From Pocillopora verrucosa (lineage: Eukaryota > Cnidaria > Anthozoa > Scleractinia > Pocilloporidae), in contig NC_089313.1 of NCBI RefSeq assembly GCF_036669915.1, positions 16,383,075 to 16,447,074 on the forward strand: a stretch of DNA of 64,000 nt. Reading direction: 5' to 3'. A program made the position numbers and the translations under genes. This document shows, piece after piece, positions 1 to 20,276 of this stretch (the first letter of the stretch is position 1; every line of letters begins with the position of its first letter). The notes beneath the pieces are model-generated. The model searched no databases. It saw only the letters and a program-made list of their open reading frames with translations, and had not been told where the DNA came from.

Positions 1-545
1 AAGCGTTGAATCGTGTAACCTTTCTTCTAAGTATTTTGTAATTGTCAGTTCTATATTATCATTTACTCATACATTGTGGTTGAAATGAAGTGAAGATATT
101 CATGCTGTCGGTTGTACGTCTATATTGAAAGTTGCCGCTTGAACGAAGTGATATTTTTTTGTTTACTGTTTGATTATCGAGAAGCGGATCAAGATTACTA
201 CTTTAAGATTTTCCTCTATCAAAAGTGTTAGTGTAAGAAGAGACAAGCGTGAAAAAATCGAAGTTGTAACAATTAATTTGTATGCGCTAAAAACCTGCTA
301 TGACGTTGGCGCGTTCGGCTGTCTAATGCATTACTTCCGCAAAGTTTTTTTGATTGGCCCGCGGGGAGGAAAAAACGTGCGATTGGCCGACAAGCTGAAT
401 ATAAATCGAGCGGATTTGCATTATAGTACAAAACAGTTTGCCAAGTCACTTTGACGTTCCTCCTGGCAGCGGAAAACAATTGAACGTTCATGCAAATTCG
501 GTTCAGTTCGTTTACGCAAAACATTACGTCTGTTCTTCTCTTGTC
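1..545 (+). promoter_or_regulatory. Upstream region / probable 5' UTR of the BICD-like gene
   Basis: No coding potential is supported here. The open frame of the first BICD-like exon runs upstream to about position 438, but it has no ATG before 546. This stretch is therefore most simply promoter plus 5' UTR. GC rises locally at 300-480 (GCGCGTTCGG, GCCCGCGGGG), as expected near an animal promoter. No TATA box was identified with confidence. Confidence 0.35.
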
Positions 546-3500
546 ATGTGCGAGGTCTTATTGATGCGTGAAAATTATGGCGGTCGGCTGGCATTGAAGC
601 AAATGAAGATCCCACCAGAAATCGTTTACTCTTTGGATATGAATGGATATGAAATTGGTGAAGGAAATTTTCACGGTGATAAAGATGTGAATGGAGAGGA
701 TTGTGACGGATTTGAGCGGGATTTCCATTGTAATGCGTCAGACGAAGATGGAGAGATTTTCGCCGGAGACGATGACGGAGCGGATGATGTCTATCGGCAG
801 TTAGCGCAAAAGGAAAAGGACCTTCTCTTGGCTGCAGAGCTTGGGAAAGCTTTGTTGGAGAAGAACGAAGAGCTCAGCCAGAAGTATGAATTATTACAGG
901 AGGAATATTCTCAAGCAGTCGAAGTACGTTTTTGTTGTTTTTTTGTTGCTAGATCCGCTTTTAGTTTTACACGCGCGAATGAATTTGTTGAGAGCAGGTT
1001 GCGGTAAGTTCGCGTTCGATTTTTGTCATCACGGAATTTTAACCTCTGAGTTTTTTTTCTTAGGCACTGGAACAAGATAAATACGAGCTTAAACTCAAAG
1101 TGGAACGTTTGCAAAACGGGAGCGATTCGAGAGTTCATGAACTACAAGCAGATTTGAGAACGCTGCGAAATGAATTGAAAACACTCCAGTCCGACACGAA
1201 CAACGACAAACAAAACAAGAGAGAAACGTTCGCTGGTCTCACGGAAGAGAATGAACAACTTCATCTGGATCTACAAAAGGTAAGTATTTCCTTGTTTTTT
1301 ACGTGACGAGATTTTTTTTTCTTCGGCTGAAAGAGAGTTGGAGGTGAACTGATTGCCTTGTTAGTTATGTTTATTTTTAATTTTGAAACAGGAATGCATC
1401 CAAGATTAGAATTTCCATAATGAATTGAAACTTGTATGAAATTTAGTTCCGAAATCCATGTACATAACAAATGTTTTATTTTATACCGGAAATTTCACGT
1501 TTTAAACTACTTTTAGCCCACTGAAACCCGATCAGCTTAGGTAATCCGAGAAGGAATCAGTCCACAGGGAAGTGGTAATGGCTGAAGCGTTAACTGAATA
1601 ACGTGTTTCAAACAAGACGAGCTACGTGCACGTAAAAGATAGCTCCGATCGCATTTGATTGTCCAGACAATTTAAAATGCCTTTAAAATATTTTTAGGAC
1701 TAAATTGTTTTCGGTTTCGGTGGAGTACATCGTGAAATTTCTGGGAAAGTTTTCGTTACGGGCTAAATTATTTTGGACATTTAACTGTCAGCAAATCCTA
1801 TTTGCACCTTGTCGAAATCGTTTACACTATCTTACACGCTAGTGGTGTCTGACTGAGACTATGAGACGGAGTCATTTCGCTTCATGTCAATGCTGATTTG
1901 ACACCTTCAGCGAAAAATTCGTGGTAACTACAATATAGCCGCTTATTCGTCATGCCTTTAGCTGGTGGAAGCAACCTTGCTGTTACGTTTGATCGTTGAT
2001 GTCACGGGGAACATTTCCTCATCGACATTATAGAGTGAACGAAAAAACAGGGCAACGTGTCTTTTCGACGTTACAATCAAGCTAATGGCAAAAAAACTTA
2101 GGGAACAATTACTGAAGCGAGGTCTTCAGCGTGTCAGTCAAATGTGTTATTGCGAATCACAATGGAAATGACATCTAAGGAATGGAAGTGGTACTTCAAC
2201 TAACAGGCGGGAATTCACGAAAATTCACTCCGCTAAATTATCTAGGTGTGAATGTCTGCACAAGCGCATGAATTATACACGGACTTGTACCAAAACAGAT
2301 CTTTTGTACTATGCTTTATTTAGTTTGAAGTGATCGACCATCGATATATTCTTAGTTTTGTGGTAAAGAAAACTGAATATTGGCTTCAGAATGGAAGGTT
2401 CGTGAGCCAATACGTGTTTTTCTAATATAGTCGGGTTTTCTAAAAAACAGCCTATCTTTCATTGCGAAATCTCTCTTCTTGCCGTTGTCAACAAAGAAAA
2501 TTGAATAAGTCTATTTCATAAACAAAAGATGTGTATACTGCTGAGAGACTTTTATAAACCATGTGCCTAAAGATCTTTTATTATAATGCTTCACAATACT
2601 GTCTCCCTGTAGGTAAGTACTTGACTAGCCTTAGGTCAATACGCTTCAAAACTGTCGTCAGAAAGTGTGCAAATATTTGTTTTTTTCCACTGTGTAATGA
2701 CCAAGAATAGACTTTCTAGTCATTTCATTTTATACCCCAGATTGAAAAACTGCGAGAGAAAAGTGCAAATTTTATTAAATGGACAGAATTTGGGATAAAT
2801 GCAAATTAAGTTTTTTTCAAAATTAAGCGTCTATCAAAGAAAAATTGACCATGGGGTGCCCTTGTGTTTTGTAAGTTTAGGCTAAATAGGTCACGCAAGA
2901 AAAATTTCAATAACTTGGACAAAGATTTCTAGAAAATGTACATCAAAGCAATGGAACTTTCCATGAATTATTTTAAAATTGTTGTCATTATTTCAGTTGC
3001 CGGGAGAAATGATATTGACCTGATTGTTTTCTAGAATGGGTTGCATAACCATGGCCATAAATTGAAGGTTTCAGCTGCCTTGAATGTAGACTGAGTTACA
3101 AAGTACTTTGAATTTCTTGAAGTTATTAAATACCTGGGTGCCATGGGCCAAATGAGTATTTTTATCAACTTACATCAGATTGTAATTCTAACTATACTGT
3201 TTCAGTCTGAACAGTCTCCGCAATCATGATGTAGATAATTTTGATATTTTGTCACCAAATAAACCGCCTGACATATTTTAGTGACAACATGTTGTCTCTG
3301 TGGTTTTAAGGCATTTTGAATGACACAGGTTGACAGAATTTTAAGGAAAAAACTATTACACAAATAAATTGCATTGGGATAATTAATGCTTTCAATTTTG
3401 CCATATTCTCAGAAAGTTAAGGTAAAAATAGTTCCAAAACGATATGACGAAGTGATAAAGAAGAGCTGATATAATATCTCTAAATAACAAGTGTTTGTGG

Positions 3501-6500
3501 GTTCTCCTTGTCTTTGCTGTTTTACTCAACTCTGGATTGGAGCATATCTTGGTTAGGGCTAACTGTAAGGTTATGTTCTATATCAGGTTTCAACCTAATA
3601 CAATTTTTTGACGTGAAGAGGCGAACGAGAGTACTCAACTTCATTATGTAATGATCTGTCTCTTCAGGAAATGGGTTTCTGAGCTATTAATTCTGAACCT
3701 AATGATGTCTCCATCTCAAGGTCAATGGGAAGAAAACTTAGTCATCTCTCCATTTTTTTCGGTCGCGCAGAAAATGAGACAGTTTTGGGTTTCTATTCAT
3801 TGTAATTGAAACTTCAGTTTGTTCAATATCTTGTTGAGATAATTGTTTGAATAGAATAGCAAGTTGGAATTACTCAACGCAATTCAAGCAACCAATAGTC
3901 TGATTACCACACCTTGTTTATCTTTGATGACCAAGTTAGTGAGCAAGTTCCAAGTCAGACTGTAGTCAATATGTCAGTCTTTGCTTCTGTTTTCTGCATC
4001 ACATGGTCATAGAGGAGTGGATATCAAGAGAAGTGCCAGCTTATCTGGCATCAAAGTCCAACTCCAGTGAATCAGAAAGCATTAATTTCTCACTTATCCT
4101 CAGTACCTTATCCTAGTCCCAAAAAAAATTAGTCTGAAATGTCACATGGTGAATGAATTCAGTCATATCCTTTTAATCTCATAACCTGCTTTATTTTAAG
4201 CCTCCAAGCTGACCCAGGTGTGAGATCATTTAAAATTTTAATCCTTCACAGCTGTCCTCTGAAGTGTATAGAAAGGGATTTAAAGTTGTTTGTTCAGCGA
4301 AGCGTTAATCATCCCTCAGCTTTGGGCATTATTCTATTGATCAAATTTGAAATTCACAATTTTGGTGATACAGTGTTTAGTAATGATTATGATATTTTTT
4401 AGGATAGAAAAATCCAATTCACATAGCTACCGGTCCAAGATGTTCTAAAATAACAACCCTAACTTACTTTCTCTGTCATTTAATCAGTGCGAGAAATCAG
4501 CAGAGAGAAATTTGATGTAAAATCTCACTTGTGATGCAAATCATTCAATACCTGTTGTCTACTAGAGTAAATATTTTTTATCAGGAAAAGTTATAACATT
4601 TTAAAGGCAAATGATTGTATTTTTGCTATAATCAATATGACGTACCAGAAAATGTACAGTTATAATAGCATACTGATCAAACTTTGACCCACTTTAAGCT
4701 TTCTTAATTGTCCCTATCTAAGTTTTACAAGTGCAGAGAGAAACATTACTGATATATGAATGGAAACAAAACAAGGAGCACTATTTGTGTCAAATATAAA
4801 TGATGCAGACCACATGATATTCAAATTCGAAATGAGTCAACTTTTGTCTCTTGAAAAAATTTCTTAAAATCTGCATCCACCTTTCTCGAAGATGTTCAAA
4901 ACATGTGATGTACTAGTAAGCTTGCCAAAGGGAAATATTTGTATTTACCTCAAAAACCACTCATTAAATCATTGAATATTCATGGATGTAAAACCACGTT
5001 CCCATTTGTAGTTTATAAAGGTAAATTAGTACTTCCTAAGAATTGTGATGTCAGCTTTGAAAAATTAAATCCAGAAAACCGAGAAATCTATTTGTGTAGT
5101 TAAGGTTTTGTTTAAAGACGTTTTATTTTGAAGAAAAAGAAATGTCTTCAACAGTGTTAAATCATTCATGAGAATCATTGGGGAAGTTGTAGTCATTAAC
5201 GAAGTAGGCATGTTAGTGGGAGTTGAGAGTTGAAGGAAGGAATCAGACACAGATGACTCAGAAACAAAAAACTGAGTTAAACTTAACTAAAGTATCTAGG
5301 TGAAAAATGTATTTATATGTAAGAAAAACAGTGAATCAAGCCCCTTGAACTAAATTTCATTTGAATCTCGGCTAGGTTTTGTGGTTTGGCTTTTCCTTTG
5401 TTAATGGCAGGTTATCTTATTGACAATTTCAGATCTTAACAACACATAAACTTCATAGAGGATATATTGGTACCTAAAAGTTACCAAAAAATTGACAATT
5501 TCACATCTTAAAACCACATAAACTTTGGTATATATTGTATTGGTACCTTAAAGTTACCCAAAGTTTGAATGAGCAATATTGATGTCAAATTTTTAATTAG
5601 CCATGTTAAAACTAAGCTGACAAAGGTGAAAATTAATTTCCCCTGCCAATTTTTTTGGTAATGCACTTCATGGTTACAACCTTTTGTCTTCAGATTTCTG
5701 GTTTTATATTTTGTGGCTTCATTTTTTTGTTTTCAGATTTCACAATGTTGGCTACTTTATAACCCAAAATATTTACAAACAAAAGGAATATTATCATCCA
5801 CATCCAAATGGATGTGGCTGATGATGATAAAAAAGCCTCCAATTTCAATTTTTGTTGATTCTACTACTACTTTAGATTGAAAATTTTACGACTTTTGTAC
5901 AGCTTGATATTAATATTTATTATTTTCAGGCAAAGGGGGAGAATGAACAGCTTCGAAGAGATGTTGTCCTTCTCAGAAAACAAGTCAGCAGAAAAATCAG
6001 CTTTGATGATGATCAGGAAGACGAAATTGGTGAACTCTGGGAGAAGGTAACTGATGTTTTACAGTTCTCTTACCAGATAGAACCTCTTTACCCCTTTGAA
6101 CCCAAAGAGTAACCAGCATCTCATTTCTCCCTATGATATTTACCCCCGAACCACACATCAAGGTTAGGAGAATAAAGGAAATGATCACCAGTTAAAGAAG
6201 CTATTTGATTATTCAACAAATTCTCCTTGTCGGCACCATAGAAAATGCATAGAGAACAGTATAGAGAATATGCGTATTGTTGGGTGATTTTAAGACTTAA
6301 GTATAGTTGACCTTGGGTGGTTTTGTGAGGCAGTAGTACAGGAAATTTACGATTTACTCAGTGCACCAGCAATGAAGGGATGAGTGTTTAATAACAGTTT
6401 GTATCCTTTATTTGTTCTCTGCAGCTCACCAGGCTAGAAGAGGAGAATGCAAGCCTAACAAAAACCATGGCTGATCTTGAAGCAAGTAAAGAAAATCTCA

Positions 6501-9500
6501 CCAAAGAAGTGGAGGAGCTGACTGCGAGGAATCTTTCTTTAGAGAAGAAACTGACTTCAAGCAAGAGTCAGGTTAGAATTATGTTTGAACTGAGTTCATT
6601 TTGCAAAACATTGTACATAAATATTCAACATAGAAGATAATGTATTGTGAAACCCTTATTTTGACACCAAAAGTTATTCATGATTGGTTTATTTTATAAT
6701 AAAAAGGGAATTTTTGAGGAAATTCTTATATTTAGAGAATGTTTTTAAAAAATTTTGGAAAGATATTTAGGCAAATTTCTCTGAGGTTGTAAAGGTCAAG
6801 GCTCCAGTTGCTTTCTTTGATGGGAAACGTTCTGTCCTTACCTGCTTGGAAATAGGAATTCCGACTCTGTGGGACTCAGTAAGACCTCAAGGGAGACCCG
6901 TGTGGGTGTATCGTGTCAACCGGAAGTTTTGTCTATATTCTGAATTTATTTATTTTTACTCTTCTCAGCTTGCAAATTGTGAAGAAGAACTCAATGAGTC
7001 CAAAGACCTCAATGCATTCCTTCAGGAGCAGATTGAGGAAATTAAGATGCAGGTAATACAAATATTTCTACTGAAAAAACTTCATTGTGGGAGGTGGGAA
7101 TAGGGTATACGCTCTCCCAGCTGGAGAGGGAATGCAAAGCGGAGTAAAAATTTTCCATCCATTACCAATGGTATTTTGAATAAAGGTAAAGTTTATCCAG
7201 ATGGACAGAGCCCAGTCGTCTGAGTGCAGGCTGTGCAATTTGTCCTCAGAGGAAGAATGTTGCGTGGTGGGCACGGGCATTTCGTGAATCAGAGAGATTT
7301 TTCAATTATCATTAGTATTTCTTTATCCTCAACTTCTTCTTTCTGACTCTTATCCGCAGGCATCAGTGGATCATTTGTCCAGGACGTCGCTATTTTCCGA
7401 GCTTTCCGATCTGTCCGTGACAGATATAGATGACGGTGATCACCACAAAGTTATTGAAGCGACCGGGCCAAGAACGGTGAGTTAGGACCCAAAGCCCAGT
7501 CCCCTCAGTAGCAGTTGTCTATCGGGTCGTCACACAACGCTTTCATGATAATCTTTGTCACGTTATCGCTTCTCTTGTCTGTTGTGTCACCTAAGGGGAT
7601 TGCGCTCTATGAAACGCTGTTGAAGTTCATAATCAACTGTTGAATGGTCTCGTCACACAACGGAGAGAGTGATCGCGTTGCATGACCAGATCAAACAAGG
7701 TCCTCGCGGGAAGCCAAACCGGATACTGCCGACACCATAAAGATTTCTTCCTCAACCCACCCCACCACACCACACCACACCCCACCCCTCAAACGACTTA
7801 CCAGGTCATCTGCGCATTAAGAACTTCCGGTTAAAATGTCACGCAAGCTCTGCAAAATTATTAATTAGTCAAAAATGTGCTAAGCAGTTCAAGCGTGATT
7901 CACGTGATTCGTGATTCGACGAGCGAGAAAGCTTGAAGTTTTCGTCTGATATCGATATTCTTTTCTTAGATGGGAACCGAGCCAAGACCCGTTTCCAGTC
8001 TTCATGGTATTCCGAAGCCGTTACAAGCGTCTTCGTCAGTAGGCCTGGGACAGAGCTCTAAGAAGCGCCATCGGCCATACAGCAGTGTCAGCAGTAGCGA
8101 GTCAGATGACAGTGATCTGGAATATGATGAGGAGGAAATCGAGGGTGACGTAGTGACAAGAAATAGAGATTTTTATGCTCAGCTCGAAGAAGAAGAGAAA
8201 GCCAACTCTCAGGTAACACTTATGTGAGGATCGAGATGTTAAGTCTCCCCTCTGAGTTGCGTTCATTGCCTTGAAAAGTCGTTGTGGGAATTAATTATTA
8301 CTCACATGTGGTGGAATTTTGCGAAACAAAGAAAGAAGGATTCGTTAGCTCCTCTTTTTATGATTTGTCATTAGTTACTTGTGTCATTAACGTTTCTGTT
8401 CTCATTTTCCTTTTCAGCTAAAAAGGGAGATTTGCGAAGCGCACGAGGAATTGCGAGCCCTCTACGAAGAGCTCCGAAGTTCCCACGAGAGCTTGGATAC
8501 GATTGAGGTGGATGGTTTGGAGCCCAATTCAGGTTTTAAACCTGGTTGCCTCACGACTTTCGTGAAGAGTTTTAGAGAGGTTTTAGAAGAAATGGTCAGC
8601 GATAACAGTACGAAAACTACGGTAAGCTCCTTTTTTCGGCAAGGGTTTGTGGACCTGTCTAGCAGAAGGCACAAATTTAAAAGTATGGCCAGATAGGGAG
8701 CAGGACTGGCACTAGCTGCAGTGGTTACAAAATCGTTCTATTTATGAAGGTAGAACTAAAGCCGTTATCAGGGCAGGTGAATTATGTTGGGAAAAATTCA
8801 AGCTTGATCATAAGTGCATAATTCTCTAGTTCAAGGCATTAATCAGGAGTTCTTTAAGTTCAAAGTCGATGTCTTATAATTTCTTGATACTTTTTTAGGA
8901 TTTCAGACAACAGCTATGTAAAGCCCATGAAAGCATCAACAGCCTGGAACAAGATCTCGAGGTGGCGAAATCTGAATTGAAGAAGAGAGAAGAAGAAATT
9001 GTTAGCTTGAAGGAGACATTGAATGAAAAAGACCAGGAAATTGCTAATGTTAAAGAACAACGGAACAAATTAGCCAGAGGGGAATGCGAAGAACAGTTGG
9101 CGCATGATATCATGTATAACGAAGCTGTTCTAGAGAAGATAAACGCAGAGGAAAGGTAAAACTTCCATCTGAACGTTGTTACATCCTAGCACCAAGTTAT
9201 TGTCTTCTACTTCGTAACAACAAAGCTATTTGTGTTCGGTGTCTTAAAACCAAAACTAGAGAAGTCACAATGGCCTATCGGAACAAGGGTCAACATAACA
9301 AGAAGCCAATGAGGTCTCGAGTAATAAACACTTGACCGATTGGCTTTAGTTTTGCATCTGATTGGTTGAGAAGGTGTGGCGCGAGTTCTCCAGACCGATC
9401 ACGGAACGTTACCCATTGGCATAAACGAGCCAATCAGAAGGCGAGACAAGCATGCTCCAGGTGTGCCTGAGATGGGAAAACGTACAAGCAATTTTTAGAG

Positions 9501-10576
9501 CTGGAAAGCAGACTAAAACATACATCCAGTAGGCATTGCATGATGATGAAACGTATCTTTATGGTCTCTTCTTTTAATACATATGAAAATTAAGACTCTT
9601 ATGACTTTCTTGTATCTGCTCTAGGGCGAAGAGACTGGCTTCGGAATTAATGCGGTCCAAAGAAGATCGAGAAGAACTTGACAAACAGCTCAAAGAGGCA
9701 ATTGAGCAGAAGATTAGTCTTTCGAAACAACTTGAAGAGTGGCAGGCAAGTGCAGACGTTTTATTTTCGTTAATGTAGACAGAAAGGAAAGAACTTATGA
9801 TACTCCTTGAACTTCATAAGATCAAATAGCCTAGATTTTTGGTGGAGGACAATAAAATGTCTAAAACTGTATGCACTCAACGTGAGCGACTAAGTGAACG
9901 AAAAACATGTGTAACTGAAATCAAGCAGTTTGAAGGACGATTGTCAAATATGAAATTAGAACATGACCAGCTCATCAGAGAGTTATGTCCCTCGAAATGA
10001 GACAACAACAACGACCTCAAGAATCTTAATTGTGTGCTCTCTAGATTTACAAAATAATATTAACAATTTAATATGAGGGGGAAAGATAATGGAAAAATTT
10101 TCAATTGAGTGGCAAAACTAATCCGGGAATTCTGTGGTTTTGCTTTACTTCGTTTTCTGATTGGTTCAGAATATTTGCGCCTGTCTTTTTAACCAATCGT
10201 ATTTAAAACATAAACCAATCGTGACTTGGTCACCTCCCTCCCCTTCCCCTGTCACCGCGGTCTCTTCCTGAGCTCGAATTATACTTTGCAGTCTCATTGG
10301 TTCGTTCTAACATTTTCCGCTATTTGAATAGAAATGCGATATGATACTTATTGGATAAACCATGGGCTCCCCACAGAGAGGAAAATAATCAAATATTCAT
10401 CTTCTTTTCCTCAGTTTGACATGGCATCGCTAATAGATGACCAAGTGCAGAGGCAAATGAAATCAGCTGCAAAGGAACACGAGGTTAACGCCAGGAGGCG
10501 AAGAATGACGGCTTTTCCCCAACCAAAACGGTGGTATTGGAACAGTGGCAACAGTAGACGACCTAGTTTGTTATGA
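546..10576 (+). CDS. BICDL1: BICD-family-like dynein/dynactin cargo adaptor (BICDL/BICDR type)
   Basis: Eleven exons: 546-923, 1064-1279, 5930-6046, 6425-6571, 6969-7052, 7360-7476, 7970-8212, 8418-8621, 8899-9155, 9625-9745, 10415-10576; 681 aa. The protein is mostly coiled coil. Exon 1 ends in a CC1-box-like segment (KEKDLLLAAELGKALLEKNE, AAELG at about aa 96-100), the element that binds dynein light intermediate chain in BICD/BICDR adaptors. Exon 6 carries SRTSLFSEL (aa 321-329), resembling the Spindly motif that contacts the dynactin pointed end. Both match activating adaptors that link Rab-bearing cargo to dynein. Start 546 is the first in-frame ATG; 564 and 603 are alternatives. Exon 10 uses a GC donor (CAG|GCAAGT). 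The first long intron (1280-5929) holds only repeats. HAP1/TRAK is the main alternative family, less likely given the CC1 spacing and Spindly-like motif. Confidence 0.75.
9830..10000 (+). CDS. Possible alternative terminal exon of the BICD-like gene
   Basis: After AAATAG, an open stretch of 56 codons plus a TGA lies in phase with exon 10 (phase 0). It encodes a coiled-coil-like sequence with many Glu, Lys, Arg and heptad hydrophobics (for example RLSNMKLEHDQLIREL). If spliced here instead of at 10415, the adaptor would have a different C-terminus, which is where such adaptors bind cargo. The intron would be only 84 nt, with the same GC donor and a weak polypyrimidine tract. It could instead be a decayed former exon. 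Confidence 0.35.
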   Translation, partial: PRFLVEDNKMSKTVCTQRERLSERKTCVTEIKQFEGRLSNMKLEHDQLIRELCPSK

Positions 10577-12711
10577 TGGTACTCCAGAAAGTACTTGATA
10601 ACTTAGTTATATCATTACTTTCCCTCGTAGCAGTCGATCGTACTTCCAAAAGAAGATTTAACTTAAGATCGCTATTCACATCTTCAAAACGGACTGTCTC
10701 GTAGCCTCGTTCCCGCGTGAGTTGCTGAAGGGCTGGACTCTAAGGTGGTTTGCCGGGTGAGGGAGTACGTTATTGAGACCGTCCGAGATTTCGCTTCTGA
10801 AATGTGCTCTTTCGTGTTAACGATAAATTCCTCTTTATGGTTTTTTTTCTTACCGACATTCTAAACAGGTAATGTATCATTTTAAGATATGTTCATTTTC
10901 ATCAAAATGTGATGATAGGAAATCTGCCATGTTGCGAGTGAAAATGGGTTTCCTCCGTGTGGCTTCTACAGATTGGACATTACGAGGATGAATGACAGGT
11001 CAACTATCCAATCAGATTCCTCCCCTTATTTTTTCTGTGTCATGTCACTTGTACATTAGAATGTGTAATTTAATTGACAGAACGTCATTAAAGTAATAGT
11101 AATATTATTAAGATGATTAAGATGAATTGGTAACATCATTACGTGGAATTAAATTACATTCTACGGAAATTCTACGTTCCCTATTCATACATTCAAGAGT
11201 AAATTTTAGAAGTTCAACATATTTATTGGCCAAACGATCTTGTTCCACGAGTATACACTCAAAATGTTTGGCTGTATATGCGTGTAGGTTCATTGACAGA
11301 TTTAATTAATCTCCAGGAATCCTACTTAACTTTCGGGGAATGTAAATATCTCTTTGTAGGAGGACACGAAGATTTTTAAATCCGGTTTTGGTGTGGTTTC
11401 TTTACTATGGTAATTTTTGTTGTTGTTTTGTTGCCAATAATGAGTGTTTAGTCGAGATCTCTTCCCCACAGTAGTAACCTTTAGACATGCTGCGTGCATG
11501 AGATAGACCAGGAAGGTTGGAAACAGAGTAATTTTAAAGTCTGACCAGATTCTTGGTATTATTTCGTGGGAAGTGACTGTGGCGTAGGGATCAATCGATT
11601 ATTGTCACTTAATTTTGAATTTGTTGTAAAAATTTGCTTTATTTAATTACCTCATTTTTGTAGTAAAATGTTTCAACTGAGGTGGCGGACTTAATTTGCT
11701 TTTTTGTTTTTTTTTGTTTTTGTTTTTGTTGTTGTTAAGTTTTTAATTATTTTAGAACCTGTGATGCAACGTTTCAAATCTTACAATGCACGTTAAAATA
11801 CAGTCAGTTGATCGTTCGTTCCGAAGAGTGTAAATGAAATCGTTGAAAGATTTATGGTCTCGTACAACTTAGTTTTATCAATAGAAGTAAAGAATAAAGG
11901 AGTATTTTGACAGTGAACCGCTCTGTTGTCATTATTGTGCTCTTCCGTATTCGATTTATCTCCAAACCCCTCTTTTTATGCTGGGAACCAATTACTAGCC
12001 GATTTTCTATAGTTTTCCCCCCCTTTATACTTAGTTGGAAACGACAGATCCCCTCGAGTTCCCCCTGAAACCGTGTGACCCTACCCCCCTACCCCCCTTC
12101 CCCCCCCCCCCCCCATAAAATCCTCCGACCCGCTTCCCCTGTCGATAAATGATCTCTGGTGTTGATGCCAACCTCTGCTGTTTTTCGCTCACCTAATGCG
12201 GTTGTGAATATTGTGCAATTGAAAAGCGGGATGTTAATTTCTTCTGATAATTCTCAAATTGACAGCTCTGATCATCGAGTGGAAAAATTTCCATATTAAG
12301 TTTTTGTTATAATTGGCCTCCCTTTGTTTATTTGAGTCAGTTTTTGAAACGAATAATCTGGATTGATTGTTTAAGTTTTTGATTTTACTCGAGCTACCAA
12401 AAGAGGTCACTTTGATCTCTTGATCGACTGTATGCAGAATCGTGCACTTTTTCTGTAATGTCTATTTGGGTTGAAGACTTTTAGGTATAAGATTAGGGTT
12501 ACAAATATTACGATGTTAATAGACGCACCAAATACATTTATTTATTGAGTAAATCTTCATGCAATCTTACAAGTACTAATTACAAATGATAACTATATAA
12601 ATTCGGTAATTTCAACCTGAATGCTTAGGACGCAACAGACACGAGCAAACTGCACAGAGGGTCGTGTTTCGTCCTCTCGGAATAAGAGCCACACCTAACT
12701 ACGATTGTGTC
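10577..12711. other. Convergent intergenic region with 3' UTRs
   Basis: This space separates the stop of the plus-strand BICD-like gene from the stop of the minus-strand kinase gene. A plus-strand AATAAA lies at about 11893-11898. A minus-strand AATAAA (TTTATT on the plus strand) lies near 12538-12546, about 170 nt past the kinase stop and well placed as its poly(A) signal. A run of about 17 C lies near 12100. No coding region is supported. Confidence 0.4.
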
Positions 12712-19496
<6,785 letters not shown>

Positions 19497-20276
19497 TTCG
19501 AGCCTCGCAATGTCATTAAAAGCTAAATTTTGAAAATTAGAGCCTCAAATACCATTTGTAGAGCTGCTAAATTCGATCGATCTTTGCATTTAAAGAGACG
19601 CTCGCACACTGAAAACACATTCGTGGAACGCTTCGCTTTTATGACGTGTAGGCATACAAAGGTAATGTATTCCAGCGCGCGCTCTTTGCTTAGATCCTGG
19701 TCGTAAGTTGCTGGGCTAACTCTAAAAAGACAGCTGAAATACAAGGTTAGAGACAAAAAATTTATGAGAATAACAGAAGAGGAAAAGTTCATAAACGCAC
19801 ATAAACTCATAAACCATTCTATCTTCTATCCTATATCTGGCTCTTGACGTATTGGACTAGATTTTTCCTTAGCTCTTTGGAGCCGGTTGAATTTGGATTT
19901 TGTTAGATAAATTTTCCTATAAATTCTGCCATATTAAAAGATTCCCAGTAAAAACGATGTAACAGTGCTTGTTTTTCTTCTGTTTTTGTGTTTTATTTTG
20001 ATTTTTTAGTGTTGTTGTTGTTGTTTTTTTTTTGTCCTTTACTGTCTTTTCCTCTCTGGAGTTTGGAGCCATTTAAAAGTAGTTTGGTGTCTTGTGATTG
20101 GGCAATATTAATCTGGCTACTGATTTTTGACGTTTTCCCACGGTGCACTAGAATGGCTTACTCCCTACTACGTAGTCAAAAGAGCTGCCATGTAACAGTA
20201 CTGTGGTGAGCTAGTTCTGTTAGCAGATGAAGGTCTAAAATTGTTCGCTCTACAAATAACACCTTCTTTTATCCAT
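19497..20276. promoter_or_regulatory. Divergent promoter region between TSSK-like kinase and SMARCB1
   Basis: The kinase gene (minus) and the SMARCB1 locus (plus) are head to head, with about 780 bp between the kinase ATG and the ATG of the upstream SMARCB1-like exon. This may work as a shared promoter. No specific binding site was identified with confidence. T-rich stretches lie at about 19970-20040. Confidence 0.35.

Noticed and set aside
170..454. 94-codon open frame upstream of the BICD-like gene
   Set aside because: Starts without ATG, has no family resemblance and ends before the real first exon.
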